Source: Galbula dea
Lineage: Eukaryota > Chordata > Aves > Piciformes > Galbulidae
Length of the DNA: 64,000 nucleotides
Assembly (NCBI GenBank): GCA_013399015.1
Contig: VWZX01006105.1
Coordinates: 1,860,001-1,924,000, forward strand
Direction: 5' to 3'
Both the position numbers and the translations under genes were made by a program. Positions 35,964 to 49,200 of this stretch are shown piece after piece (positions within the stretch are counted from its first letter, which is position 1; each line of letters starts with the position of its first letter). The notes under the pieces are model-generated. The model saw nothing but the letters and a program-made list of their open reading frames with translations. It was not told where the DNA came from and did not search any database.

Positions 35964-35969
35964 AATAAA
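35964..35969 (+). terminator. LPIN1: Candidate polyadenylation signal
   Basis: AATAAA followed within 15 bp by a T- and G-containing stretch. It is one of two intermediate candidates in the 3' UTR; there is no evidence beyond the hexamer. Confidence 0.25.
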
Positions 35970-36430
35970 TGATTTCTCTGTGCCTTCAGGAGCAATGAAT
36001 ATAGTGCAATCCTTTATACAGCTGCTGTGTGCAGTGGTGAGCTCTCCCTAAGTCTCCCTTTTTTCATGTGAATGTTGCAGCTTTGGGCAAGTTGCAAGCC
36101 CACTTTGGAGGTAACTAATTGGACAAAGAGGAAGAAATGCATGTTTAGTGACCTAGACTGATGATGCTTCCTTGAAAGTATAAAAAAAATGCAAGTATTT
36201 TTTTACTTAAAGTAGTAAGAAATGTGGTATGGAATTTCTGAAAGACAATCTGCAGGGATTGCTGGTTGCCAAACTGAGATGTTTGCATCTCTAAATATAG
36301 CTACGCTTTCCTTTAAGTATCTGCTAGTACTTGTCATTAATGGTTGAATGAGTGGATGAATATACTAACTGCATCCTATGCAAACCATTCAGTTTTGGTA
36401 AAGGCCTGTTTTAGTCCATTCATTATGCAA

Positions 36431-36436
36431 AATAAA
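36431..36436 (+). terminator. LPIN1: Candidate polyadenylation signal
   Basis: AATAAA in an A-rich context. The downstream sequence is not clearly GT-rich until about 40 bp later, so this is a weaker candidate. Confidence 0.2.
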
Positions 36437-36744
36437 ACCAAACTAACCGTTCTCTTCGGTAATAGGCTGTCAGTTTTGTGGGTTTTATCCTTTACAATAG
36501 TTAAGATCTGTTTTCCTAAGGTACCACACAGAGTAGCTTCAACCAGAAAAGATGGTCCCTGGAAGTTCTCTACAATTGAAGCCTCTGATGTATTTGTTTA
36601 TAACTTTTTTATGTCCTTACTACAGCTTAAACCAAGGTTTTCTGTTGCCATTAGTGTTTCAAACCAAATGATAGTGTGAATGAGTTGTCATTTTAATTGT
36701 CAGATTTGTAAGCATAGTGCAGCACTAGTGCAGGTAACCCTGAG

Positions 36745-36905
36745 ATGTTGCAGAGTCTCTGTCCTGGAGTTTCTCAAGGCTTGGTTAAACAGTTATGGCT
36801 GAGTTGATCGAGTGTTGTCAGTCATCTGCTTCAAGCATGAAATTGGACTGAATGACCTCCAGGGGTCCCTTCTGACCAATATTTCTGCTTTTCTGTGATG
36901 TTAAA
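36745..36905 (+). mobile_element. Old CR1 LINE 3' fragment in the probable 3' UTR
   Basis: A diverged CR1 tail: 'gcagagtctctgtcctgg', then 'ttggactgaatgacctcc' and 'ggggtcccttctgacc', ending with a decayed tail near 36900. The motif order matches CR1 but substitution is heavy. It has the same orientation as LPIN1. Confidence 0.75.
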
Positions 36906-37603
36906 TGCCTTACTTCTGACATACTCTGTACCCCTTTGTATCTGAAAGTTGAAATATACATGAACACTGAAACAAATCTGTGTTTCTGTAACTAATGTTT
37001 CTCAAATTTGCTTGTGGAAAAGACTGTTATGAAAATCAAAGCTTTGACCTGCTAGAAACATCACCATACTTTTTCAGAGTCTGAGACATTTTGATTTGGT
37101 AACTGAGCAATTTTATGCATAATATTTAAACCGCTTTGTTAATTCATGTAGCAGAAAAAGGGATTGTTTAGCCAATTCCTACTCTTTCTGTGAAAGAAAA
37201 AAGATCAACTTTGCATGCAGTGTAATGCTGGTTTCTGTTACAGAAAGATTATTTGGCTAACATAAATATGCAAACACATTAAATCCGAGTATATTCTATT
37301 TATACAAAACACATAAACCATTTTCTTGAAGCTGATGACCATCCTGCTCCAGCTGTGTCGTGTGAGGGGAAAAATACTGTACTTTTTGCATTCATTGTGT
37401 TGAAGATAAAATACTGCTGCTGTAATTTGGGGGGAAGAGAAAGTCCATATTGGGTATTTTTTATTTGTAGATATGGATTATTATTTCAAAGTGTATTTAT
37501 ATACAATATTTACTCTGTATATGTGTGCTACTGCAATGTTGAAAATCATTTTAACACCTCATTTTGATCAGCTGAATGCATCAAGGGTAGGAATATATAT
37601 TGT

Positions 37604-37609
37604 AATAAA
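37604..37609 (+). terminator. LPIN1: Candidate distal polyadenylation signal of LPIN1
   Basis: AATAAA followed at about 12-45 bp by a run of T-rich sequence (ttttggtgacttttctattt region). It is the last such signal before the sequence character changes, and the best candidate for the main mRNA end, about 3.38 kb after the stop codon. Confidence 0.5.
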
Positions 37610-37630
37610 GGCAAATATAATTTTTGGTGA

Positions 37631-40600
37631 CTTTTCTATTTTTCTGTTTGCTTTGTTAATGGCAGAGAGTTTTTGCAAAACTGCTGAAACTAAAGTTTTG
37701 TAGCTCCAGTCTCAATTGCCTGTCTCTTACTGGGGCTATCTGGTGCAAGGAAGAGTACTTGCAACATTTTTGCTGTTCAGCTACAGTGTTTCACCCAGAG
37801 CTTTTACAATGGAAAAAAATTTTTGAGGGAGGTGGGGCCTGGAACTGAAGCAAATTGGACCAGTCAGAAAGCTACCCCACCCCAGAATTTTTTTGAATCT
37901 TCCTTTTGTCTAATTCCTAGTGTCTCCTAAGGAAAAACTGGCCTGTTTCGAACAGGCATGTTGTCATTCATGGCAAGGAGATCAAATACCCTTTTCTTCA
38001 TTTCTGTCCTTTCTTTCTTTCTTCTTGTCTTTGACATTGGCCACTCTGCTGGTGAGAAGCAAACACCCTTTCCTCCTGTCAGTGAGAACAGTGATGCCTT
38101 TTGCTCCTTCTGCCTGGTTTGCTGAGCAAACTAACTGCAGCACAGTGATACTGCCAGGCTTATATTAGTTGGTATGAAAACAAAGATGTTTGGGGTTGAT
38201 AAGGCTCTGTGGCAGCTCATGTTCTGTGTTAAAAATACAGGAGCTGCTGTATTTCGGCAGCCTGCAGTCACTGCTTCTCCAGTCTTCTCTGTTTTCTGTG
38301 TGTCTCTGGCTTGTGTAAACATTTACACTGGAGCTCTGGAGACAGGCTTTGAAATGAAGGTGCCTTTCTAATTAAAACTCAGAAAAGTGGTGCTTTTGGA
38401 TCAGCAACCCAAATTTTCACATATTCATTGCTCCTGGAATACCCCCTTAACACTAGAGGCAGAAGAGGCTGAGGGAGCAAGCCTCCTGAGGAGCAAAGAC
38501 AAAGTTATTGGTTTTTTTCTGCCATATTTAGGGAATATTCCCAGTATACTACATTTTTTCCTTATAAATAAATAGTCTTAATTCAATATATACTGCAGCT
38601 GCCACCAGGATAGTTCATTGCAAGAGCCAGAAGATCATTGGTGCTAAGAGCTAGTACCTAAAATTAAAAGTAATATAACTTTCAACTCTTTGTAAATGCA
38701 TAAAGAAGTGAAACATTGAGGCTGTTCTTGGTGGGCAGTTTTGGAGGGGATTTGCTTGACATTTTTATTTTTCTTTTCATAAAAGTCCAGTGAAGTATGG
38801 TCATGAAGGGAGTACACTCACAATGCCACAACCTCAGGTACTCCCACATCTTGCAGGAAAATCCAGACCCTCATTTTATTCTGTAGTATGTTGGAGATCT
38901 GCAAGGACAGGGCTGGTTCTAAAGGAGAGAGGAGCAGCTGGCTCTAAAGGAAACAGAATTACAGCTGCAGGATGCTTTGGGGAATAGATCCTCGTCAAGA
39001 CCTTTCCAGCCATTGGGATGTGAGGGAGAAAAAGGCAAAATGAGTTTTCTTCTAGGAGGAACTAAAGAAAGGGAGCAAAACAGAGCAAATGGCCAGAAAC
39101 CAGCTTCTCATTTTCATCCCGGCGCTGAGCTCTACCTTTGGCCTCTTAAGCCTCTTGCCTGAAATCCAAGTTTCTGCATTGCACAGAAGAGGTGAGAAGG
39201 CCGTTTTGGCTTCATTTGCCAAATAGGAGAGAATAACATTGACCAGAAAAAAATCTATGCTGAAGTGTCCAAGGAGTACTAACAGCAAAACAAAGTTGCA
39301 ATTACAGCGAAATTTTAAGCTTAGGTAAGAACTAGAGCTACTTTATATTTTCATGAACTAGGGACTATATACACCTCTGTAGTTTAATGCATGCAGCTTT
39401 TTAATAAGACTAGCCTCAGAAAATAAATGCAGACATAATTTATCAACATATTTAAGCATGCACATTCTTAAGCACTTTGCTGGATTAAGCCAACTAATGC
39501 CAAAACTGTGTACTGGGGAGATACGGCTTCTGAGCTGAAGAATTGATCTGGGTTTTCTAATGGTTACCCTTGGACCAGTTTTTAGCCTCCAGCACTGTCA
39601 GGTGTTCTGCCTGCTGCCAGCAATCTATTTATTGATACAGGAAATCCATTTTGCCTTGCCTGGCTTTTAATGAGTTTTGCAAGCAAGTGGCCCCTTCCTG
39701 TGACTCATTCTGTGTTTTCTGAGCGGGAGATTGTGGTTTTAAGTTTCACATTGGAAAGTAACTGCTGTGTCTGCTTTCTTTGTCTTCTGGAATCTCAACA
39801 AGAGGAATACAACTTGGAACATGAAATGGAAAAGGAGTAGAACAGTTCAGATTTCCTTGCAATACTGTATAAACATCCTTCTTTTTGGGACAGTTAAAAA
39901 GACTAGTGCAAAGTGAAAATAGGTCATGTTTTAAAACAACAGCTTTATCTTAGAACATTGCTGTTAACACAGGCAAAAAAGACATTTTCTCTGATATGTC
40001 AATGTATGTTGGTCCTTTGATTTATAGCTAATAAATATCCAAAAATTAAATGGTGGAGGCCCTTCTCTGATCTTACTGGCACAGGAGCAGCTCCATTAGA
40101 ACTGGATGGCTGCACAGATAAGCACAGCTATGACTGCAGTCTGAAATGTCAATAGTGAGTGCTACAGATTTCCATCCAATTCCCAATCCCTCTTATCCCT
40201 TTAAGATACTGGGGGTAAAGAGGCAGGAGATGTGGATGTATTTGTTTTTAACTTTTGCCAAAAATACAGTGGCGGAAGGGGAGAATCCTCTGCAAGCTTG
40301 GACCATTAGCACTGAAAACTTAGATTTACGTTAAAAGCAGCCATAAATACATCAAACCCAATGACCAGGACAGTTTCCATTCCCCATTGCTAGATACAAC
40401 TATTTGTATTTCAGGCTCAGTGACTATGCCTGTACAGATAAATCACTTCCCAGTAAAGGGCAGGGACTGTTCTTTGGTGCCCTAGCCACCTGGCACACTT
40501 TGGAAAGTGTCCAGCTGCCTGCCTGCCAAATCGGGGTAGTCACTGTCCTCTTCTGACCCTCAGGCTGTGCCCAGGCATTGCTTAGAAGAGCACTGGCTGA

Positions 40601-42746
40601 CCTGGCTGACGTCATGCCAGGGACCATGCTAGCAGCATACCGGATAGGTGCTTGTGCACCAGAGCCAGGGCTTGTGCCCTGCCAGTGTGCTGATATGTCC
40701 ATGCTGTATATGAGAAGAGCTGGGTCTGGGTCTTGGGACTGGGATGTAGCTCCTTCCACCATGTGTGTCCTGGTTGACTCGATAATAAGAGACTGGGACC
40801 TTTTCTTCTAGAGGCTTTGGTGTGAGCTGGGCTCTTCCTATGGGCTTGAGGAGTTGCCTTGCTTTCTCTGTAGTTCAGTTTGATCTCAAGAGGAAGCACT
40901 GTCTGGTCCTGACTTGCTTCCACCTCCCTTCCAGTGCAAGCCTCTGCAATACTAAAGCATGTTAGGGAGGCTGAGATTATCCTTGTAGTTCTGCAAAAAA
41001 AGGCCAGAAAAATCTAAAAACTCTGCTAGCACAAGCTTCTTAGAGACAAAGTGTGGATGGGATGTATAGAAAATCATACCTGGGAGCAAATAAATAGGGA
41101 AAGGAGGAATTCAACAAATCATGTTAAAAATGTGACCTTTCGGTTACCCATCTCAACTGTCAAGTTCAAGGTGGCAGAGACAACAATTGGAAGGAAAAAT
41201 TGTGTGGCTCAGAAATTAAAGCAGCTTTATTGGGAAAGCACCGAGAGGAAAGAAAGGGGAAGACTCAATACCGTCACTTTCCTGTAGGGGCCCATTTATC
41301 ATGTGAAAATTGATGTAATTGATATAGCAAGTATAAGGCTATTTGGATTTGATAGATGGGCAGAGAGTTAGGAGGTGTGTAGAAACACCAAATTAGCATT
41401 AGTCATTGTGTTAGAAAGTAATATAGAAGAGGACATCCTGGCTTCTGTGGGCTAAGTCCAAACAGCTATGAGATCTGCTCTTGGGGTCACTGCATAATGT
41501 TTACTTCCTTGCTGGTTGTGTCCCAGCTAATTGTGCAATGCGAGTCTAAATCCTTCAACCACACATCCAGCTTGTAATTTAAGCCTGCACAATTTTATCT
41601 CTGCTTGCTTACACCCACTGTGTCCTGGTTTACATAGGCTATTGCTGGTTTCTGTAAGGACTGTTGCATTGATTGATATGTGAAACAGGAAGGTAGGATG
41701 TTTTAATGTGGAACAGTATTTAGAGAGTTGCAGCATCTGTATCTAAAGTGAGAGATAGTTACAGGGTTAGACAAGTAGGCCATCAATTACAGGAGGCTGA
41801 GGTTAGCACCATCTGGCTGTTTGAAACAACACCAGGTGTTAGCAAAAGCAAATTTCCTGTGTTGCAACATAGGAGGAGAGCGGCAGGCAAGAAGCAGCCC
41901 TCCAGAGCCAATCTCAGCTATGAAGGAAGCTGCTTCTCATTTCCTTTTTTAGTGCTGTCTTGTGGGAAAAAAAGTCACTTGAAGAGCCTGACACACCTGT
42001 GACTCCTGCTTAGTGCCTCCCAGGGCTGCTTGGAGGGAAGTTCTCGACTAGAAATAGGTACCTGCTCCTATGAGGAGGACTGAGCAGGGCTTGTACCCAC
42101 TCAGTCAGCTTACCCAGCTCTTGGCATTCGATCCCAGCTGCATCCTGGCTCTTGCTGATGCACTTGAGCAGAAAAGTCCTGGTTCATACACCCATCATCC
42201 AGGGTCCCTTGAGGCTTTTCTTGCTGCTCGACCCCATACTACAAGGTGTCTCCAGCAACACGTGCAGCTCTGCCTCAGTTTCCCTCTCCACTCTAAACTG
42301 TCTCCACCAGCCAAGGGACTGGGAGCCAAGGGGGAACTGGTTGCTGGTGGAGAATCTCAAGAGGTGCAGAGAGATGACATCACCCACAATCTGCTCAGAA
42401 GAGGAGCATGCACTTAAAGACATTTTTAGCTGTTCAGGGTTACTGGGCTGTATTTTAAAATAGCCACTGGCTTGGTGTATGCAAAAATTACCAGTGGAGT
42501 AGCCATATGTGTATTGTTAAATCTGAATGAGCTTCTCATGCAGTTATACTGCTTCAAATTTTCTTATGTATATTTGACAATACTTTATTATTCTTATTTA
42601 CATTAAAAAGAGGAATAAACCATAATGCTGAAACTGATGCAACTTAAATAAGTCAGGGAGCAATCACATCTCCCACTAAAGTTGTTCTTACTGTTCTAAA
42701 CTATAAGCATAGCTGAGACTTGGTGGAGGCTATGGCAGGAGTCAAT
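37631..42746. other. Intergenic, no gene seen
   Basis: Unique sequence. Reading frames here are short and overlap on both strands. A slightly GC-richer part lies at about 40420-40920 and 41750-42420, without CpG clustering, splice-flanked frames or recognisable protein. A CT-rich low-complexity patch lies at about 38000-38035. Confidence 0.6.
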
Positions 42747-43200
42747 TTCATAGATTCATAGAATGGCCTGGGTTTGAAGGGACCTTAAAGATCATCTAGC
42801 TCCAACCCATCCACCATGGGCAGGCATGCCACCCCTCTAGACCACGTTGCCCAGGGCCACATCCAACCTGACCTTGAACACTGCCAGGGATGGGGCAGCC
42901 ACAACCTCTCTGGCAACCTCTTCCTGTGTCTCACTACCCTCTGAGTAAAGAATTTCTTCCTAACATCCAATCTAAATCTCCCCTCCTTCAGTTTGAAACT
43001 GTTCACCTTTGTTCTATTGCTTTCTACCTGGATAAAGAGTCTCTCTCCTCCCATTCTGTAGGCCCCCTTTAGGTATTAGAACACCTCTATATGGTCCCCC
43101 TGAAGCCTTCTCTTCTCCAAGCTGAACAATCCCAACTCTCTCAGCCTGTACTCATAGGTAGTCATTCCTGGTGAGCCCCTCAGCTCAGCAGTGTCTTTTC
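42747..43200 (-). mobile_element. CR1 LINE 3' fragment, about 450 bp, minus strand
   Basis: The plus strand begins with the reverse complement of the CR1 tail ('catagattcatagaatgg'), then 'gggaccttaaagatcatc' and 'gccacccctctagaccac'. From about 42900 on it matches the end of ORF2 on the minus strand (RKKFFTQRVVRHRKRLPERL), with stops and frameshifts. It is 5'-truncated near 43200. This copy is younger-looking than the 36.8 kb one and of a different subfamily from the intron copies. Confidence 0.93.
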
Positions 43201-46200
43201 ACAACAAACAGGAAAGAGGTTAAAAATAAGGTAAACACAATCTCAGTAACCACCAGCAGAACTTGAGATCAGTTTTTCTTAGTTTCTGCTTTTATCAGTG
43301 AGAAACAGCCCTCAGGTTTATTTTAAACTTTAATTATTATACTTTGAGTATCTGGTGACAGAGAGAAAAGCTTTTGATTTGGTTATAAATGCTGAACTTA
43401 AATCAATTTCTCAATAAACCACTTCATTTAGGGAGCACAGCAAAGGTTGCTAAGTGACAGTGAGGCAGTTCTATATCAGACTGCTCCAAAACCCCTACCG
43501 CCGAGAAGAAAATTAAATAGCTGGGGGCACTGGTGTGTAGGCAGAGTGGGGAGGCTAAAGGGCTCTGGCTCAAAAGCAAGCCTGTGCCCATGTATTTTTA
43601 GCTACCTATTAAACATAGGTTGTTTTTCAGAAGCTCTGAGCACATATGACATCCACTGAATAATGGTGACGGTGAGGTGGCCAGGTCACTGCTATCCAGG
43701 TACTGTTGTAAAAGGAGATAATATGGTGTTAGCTCCATCTGGATTTGAAAACATCAGCTACTGTGCAAATCAGAAGGGCTCACACCATTCATTGAAATGT
43801 AGAAAGATGAGAGTTGACCCAGGGATAACATTTCCAAAATGCACTGGTGACAAACATGGAGGTAAAGTTTTTGTTAATGTAAATTTCTAAAGATTGCCTT
43901 TGAAGTGAGAGGATTCCATAGGGAATACTGCAGCTAAAAGCAATTCCTCAAAAGAATGCTCTGATTGCAATTCTAAATTAAAAAACACTGCAAATTTCAG
44001 CTGTCTGGTCAAATTAACTACCTACTGATTTACCTGGGAGACTGATTGATATGTATTAGTAATAACCACATGCATGACCTTCCACAATGGTAAGCAAACA
44101 CTTATTAAATTCAAGAGGTGTAAGCACATAAATCAAGTAGAACTATTGGCTGTTTTCATGAGTGGAATAATCATTTGTATGTGGGCTTTTTTTCAAGATA
44201 TTTTTTCATATGTGACTATTTCATATTTTGTACTTTATGGATGACAAAGTAATGTTTATTTTAATGATGGGATATACAAATATATGGTAGTCCTTAACTC
44301 TTTAAAATGCTTTTAGAAGGTTTTTTATGACAATTTGTCAGGTGTGGGCTTGTTTTTTTTTATCTGGAATCATTTTACATTAAAAGAAAATCTTATTTGC
44401 AAAGCAAATGAAACTCCAGTTTCTAAAACTAGGTACAAATGAGACAGAGAGTTGGTTTGACTGTTAAATGAATATATAAAACTAACACATAACACAGAAC
44501 TTTAAGATGGGGCTACAAAGAAAATGCTCATAAAATTGTACTGACTGCATCTATCTAGGACATTTGCTTTGTTGTTTTGGATGGATTATTGCCTATTACA
44601 TACTTCTGTCTTCTTTTACATCAACCTCTCCCTCCTTTCCTTGAGATTTGTGCTTGCTTTTCCAATTGTGCTCTCTTCCTAGTTGTTCTGGTCTTACTTT
44701 CCTTAAGAGCCTCCTGGTTTGCCTGCTGGTGTCACGTTCTGTTTCTATTTCAGATGGACTGTGAGATGAGGTTGCATCAGGCCTGATCCTGCCTATATGC
44801 TCATCTCTTTCTCTGTTGTCAGGATGCTGAGCTGTAGGGTTGTGGCAGGAACGAAATGATAGCTGCTCATAGCACCAAGGCTGTCAGCAAAGATTTCACA
44901 AGAACTTATTTTATTCAATAATCTCTTGAAAACTGCTGGAGCTGCCGCACTTAAATCAATGGTCAGCCTGCCCAGTCCAGCAACCAGGTTTAGCTAGGAG
45001 TAATGATAAAATGGGTTTGGGCAGAAAACCCCTATAGCATCACTTACAAAAGTACTTATGAAGTGACTTTTATAAGGCACACAGGAGCCAGGTAACTGTC
45101 TCCATTTGCAGCTCTAGCCTGGCTTTGTGCATATTTTCAAACCTGTGTAAGACTGTTCAGGAAACTTTGACCCAGGCAGCAAAACTGTTGTGGTGAGAGA
45201 AATAGGCCTCAGAACAACTTATGCTCAGTTGGACCTTATCTAAGCTGCAGGGTGATGGATCTAGCACGGACATGTTCCACTGCATGAAATGTGGTCTTGC
45301 TTAGGCAACAACCACCACATTGGCTTCTCTCCTTTGCAGCCCAGTGCTGGTGCCTGCTGGCCATGCAAGGTTAAAACTTTTGAATTTGAAAAAGCCAGAT
45401 CCATCTGCAAAGTGGTTCCTCTGCTTGATGGAGTCCTTGCAGGCATGTGGTAGCTTGGCTAGCAGTGCTCCATGCTAAAAGAAGCCTGGACAGCAGGAAC
45501 TTGGTGCTGGCTCATCCTTAATGAGTCTGCTTCTGCAACCAAATTACTGCTACCCCAGTAAGTACCCCAGGATATTTAAATACCTCAAGCTGAGAGTACT
45601 GCTGAGGATGATTTCAGCCCCTTGACTGTTGAGTCAATTCCTGTATCTTAGAAGCCTGGGAATTGTTTCAGCTACAGCCTTGGGTAAATAGCTAAACAAG
45701 TGCTCTACAAGCAGTCCTGGGAGACACCATAGAACCATGGTGCAAACACCTGACTTTTTGCACTGGACAACATGATAGAAAACCTGATACTGGGATCTGT
45801 GTTACAACCTCCTTCCCTTTAGCTTGATAGAAGGAACCAAAAGAAAAGAGAAATAAATAAGGTAAAGAAATAATAACAGTCTGATCTGACTGAGAAATGC
45901 ATTCTCGAGAGTAGTATGTGGGAAAGGCATCAGAATTTCTGCCTGCTTAAAATTTCCCATTGTCTTCTAAGAAGCACATATTTTGGTGTGTATTTTGTTT
46001 AGCTGGATTCTTTTGCTATTATAGTCTGTCTACACTGACTAAATTCTTGTGCTAATGGCTCCACAATGATGCATGTAAAGATTATAATACATTTATAGTC
46101 CACTGATAAAAAAGAAAAAAGTTGTATAAAAGCCAGGTATTAGCTATTATTAAACAGAAATAACTTACATCTTACCACAGTCACAATGAATGAGACTGAC

Positions 46201-49200
46201 TCACTCGTGGGCTTTATGACATTTTTTTCTAGTTTTTGTTTTATGAGACTGTACGTGAAGGATGTTAGCTCAGTTGGAGATTTTCTCTTTCACTCTGTGC
46301 CAAGGTTTTCATAAGTGACTAATGACTTTGGGTGCCTAACTGGAAACATTGTAATAATGCCTGAATTTCAGAATGGCTCAGCACCCATCATCTGAAATTT
46401 AAGTCCTTTTATGGTCGTTTAAATTCAGCTCTCAGGACTGAGATCCTCTAGTTCATCAGGAACTATTGAAAAGCTTAGAAGTTATGGAAATATATTAAAA
46501 AATTTAAGATGCAATTTCCTCCTCAAAAGCCTCCCTTACCCAATTTTCCATGTTCCAACATGTGTGGAATTATTAAAAAAGAAACTGGCAATTATTGAAT
46601 GCAGTATGCTTTGATTTTATGATAAAGAAAACATTATGTTCATTTCCTTACTATAGTGTGGTAGGCCTGCTTTTCTGATAAATCCTAATACCCATAACCT
46701 TGTTTTCAAGGAGCAATGTGTTAATTTTCTAGATCTTCAGCATGGGTTAGTGAAGTGGTTGTGGGAATTCAGCCTTGGTTTTGCAAGGGTAGGCACAATT
46801 CTCTTGTCTTTATGTAGGGAGGAATGGTTCACAGGGCTTAGCATGCACAAAAGGCTTGGGGTACCTGGAGACGAAAGACCCATCCAAGCTGACAATACTT
46901 TTTATTTCATAGACTTTCTGGTGCTTGTACTGCCACAACCCACAGTTATGTAGTGGACAGATACTACCTTTCACTAACATTGCCTTTGCAGACACCAAGT
47001 CAGATCTTTCTTTGATATCCACTGGTGCAAAGTACCATCAATTAAATTATGCCATCTGACACGAGGTGGGTTTAGTACTTCATTGCTCACTGGGAGATGA
47101 AACCTTTCCTTAGATAACTGGAGAGCTCTGGCTGATTATCTCATAAAAATCAGCTATTGCATCAGGCACAGAATAGGAGGAAGTTAGTCTCTTAAATGAA
47201 TTGTAACTGGAAGCTTTTACTCTGTCTAGCCAGGCTGTTACCCACAGCTTAGACTAGATCTGATCTTTTTATGCTTCCCTACAGGTTTGCTTTGATTATC
47301 TCCCCATTTTCCAATAAACATTGTAAGACACCACTAGGCAATTACTGAGGAAGTCCCTGGGAACTGTTCACAGCAAGTCTGATCCGTGGCATGCAGGGCA
47401 GAAGGCACTTGCCCAGGATCACATGCTCCCAGATGCACAGGGCACATGGATGGCTGTTCCCAGGAGTGGGTGCCAAGACGCAAGCTAGCAAGGGGCATGG
47501 GAACAGTCTTTTGACCACAGCCAGTGGCAACAATGGGAGTTTGAGGGCTGCAGCTGGACTGTGAGAAATTAGTTAGTGTGTTCGGTTTTGAAGTAAGAAA
47601 CTCAAATGCTTGTCTAAAGCACATTGGACATCACCGATACCCAGTTTTACAGTGATAGTGCTATACAGAGGTGTTGTGAATCCTTTATGTCTGCCTGACT
47701 GATCATTTAATCACCTGGATAGCCTTGAAAATTTTACTCCAGAAGAGTAAGTTTATCTTGGCATCTTTTGCTCTTTTTTTTATGAAAGGATTGTAGCCTC
47801 TATTATTTCCTCCAACTGTTTCCCCAAGTCCTACCTCTCTTTACCTGGACTGTAGTCCTACACTCACTCCTGTGCTGGTTCCCTACCTTCCCAGTCTATC
47901 TTCATACTACCTGACCATGTCCTCTCCCTGGCTTTGACCTGGTGGTCCACCATTTCTGTAGAGGGCACAGTGAAATCAACAGCTCCTTGTATCTTTTATT
48001 GTAATTGTTTATTTATTTTTTTTCTTGTTCAGATGAGCCTATTCCGGTCTACAGTGTTGAAATTCCACAAGACACATGGGAATCCCCCAGTGTGCAACCC
48101 CAGCCATGGCCTGGATCTCTAGGACCTCACAACTTATGTCCATTCCTCCTGCTAGGCAGGCTGCACTGCTTTCCTGACTGTGAGGCCACTGAGCCCCAGG
48201 TCCACTCTGGCACAAAGTCTGGCTAAGACCAGCCAGACTCATTGCATAGTGAGTTCTGCACCATTTGTAGCTACAGCCTGACAGCCTCTTTTCTGCTGTC
48301 CTGCATCCTCTGAATTACCAGCCTGGCAGCTGAAATCCTTAGCAAGGCAGACACCACATTGCCAAGGGAAGCCTAACACCACATGCCTCTGCATTACTCC
48401 TTCTTCTCCCTCTCCCTTTGTATGATGTGATGTGCTTGAGAGGTAATAGAAAAGGAGAGTGGAGAAACTTTCTGCCTGCCCAGCCACCCTTCAGCTGATA
48501 GTGAGAAGCTTGTGCTCCTAGACACTTCTGTTTGTGATACCTGTTACATTGTCCTTAGATAAAATATGTGACTTCTCTTTTAATAAGAGCAGAATAGCAA
48601 GACATATGTCAGGCATCAAAGGGTTTGGGACCTGTGAGTTTTGCAGGTATAAAATGGAGCAGATAATTTTTATTTTCTTTTTGTGAGTCAGTTTGGACAA
48701 CAGCATTGCACATGGGAGAATAAAATCAACCCTATGTAGCCAGATGAATGTACATTGTGCTGAGTTAGTGTCCAGACTGTAGAAAAGAGAAGGCAATGGA
48801 CTCTACAAAGAGGGTCTGAGAGATGACATTGGAGGCATAACAAAACCAGCAATCTGTTGCCTGGCTCATCACCAGGGAATAAAGTGTACCCCACTTATAA
48901 GGAAATTAACAGGTCCCTGGAGGTGTTTTTGAAGAATGACACACTATCATCTGTACTAAGCATGGACTGATGTGACCTCTAAACCTCTAAGGCAATATCT
49001 TCTACTCAGAAGCAAGCAGAGTCTGCCCTGGCAGTGTGGTGTCTGTGAACACCATACTGCTACAGCCCCACTGACAGCACCCAGAGCAGCAAAGTCCTCA
49101 GCAGCAGCACAGCTGGAAAATTCCTGCCATCCCAGCTGTGTTCCCTCCTGCATCTTCTGCTGGTAGAGTGATTTTGGTAGCATTTCTGAATTTTCCTGTT

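Larger units (their letters stand above)
34224..37630 (+). other. LPIN1: Probable LPIN1 3' UTR, about 3.4 kb
   Basis: This follows the stop codon without a further splice signal that I could defend. Four AATAAA hexamers lie in it (34494, 35964, 36431, 37604). The last is followed by a T-rich stretch as expected of a cleavage site. Mammalian LPIN1 mRNAs also have 3' UTRs of more than 2 kb. It carries a 9-bp tandem array (35441-35476) and an old CR1 piece (36745-36905). The true end could be any of the four signals. Confidence 0.6.

Noticed and set aside
36344..36679. Plus-strand frame of 111 codons
   Set aside because: It lies in the probable LPIN1 3' UTR, with no recognisable domain; likely chance.
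40424..40923. Two overlapping minus-strand frames in a GC-richer patch
   Set aside because: Frames are open on both strands because of local composition; there are no splice sites, start context or similarity to support a gene.
42070..42463. Two overlapping plus-strand frames of about 100-115 codons
   Set aside because: Both frames plus the opposite strand are open in the same place, a composition effect. No protein family is recognised.
43663..43890. 75-codon frame with cysteine-containing product
   Set aside because: It looks protein-like at first sight but matches nothing I know and has no supporting context.
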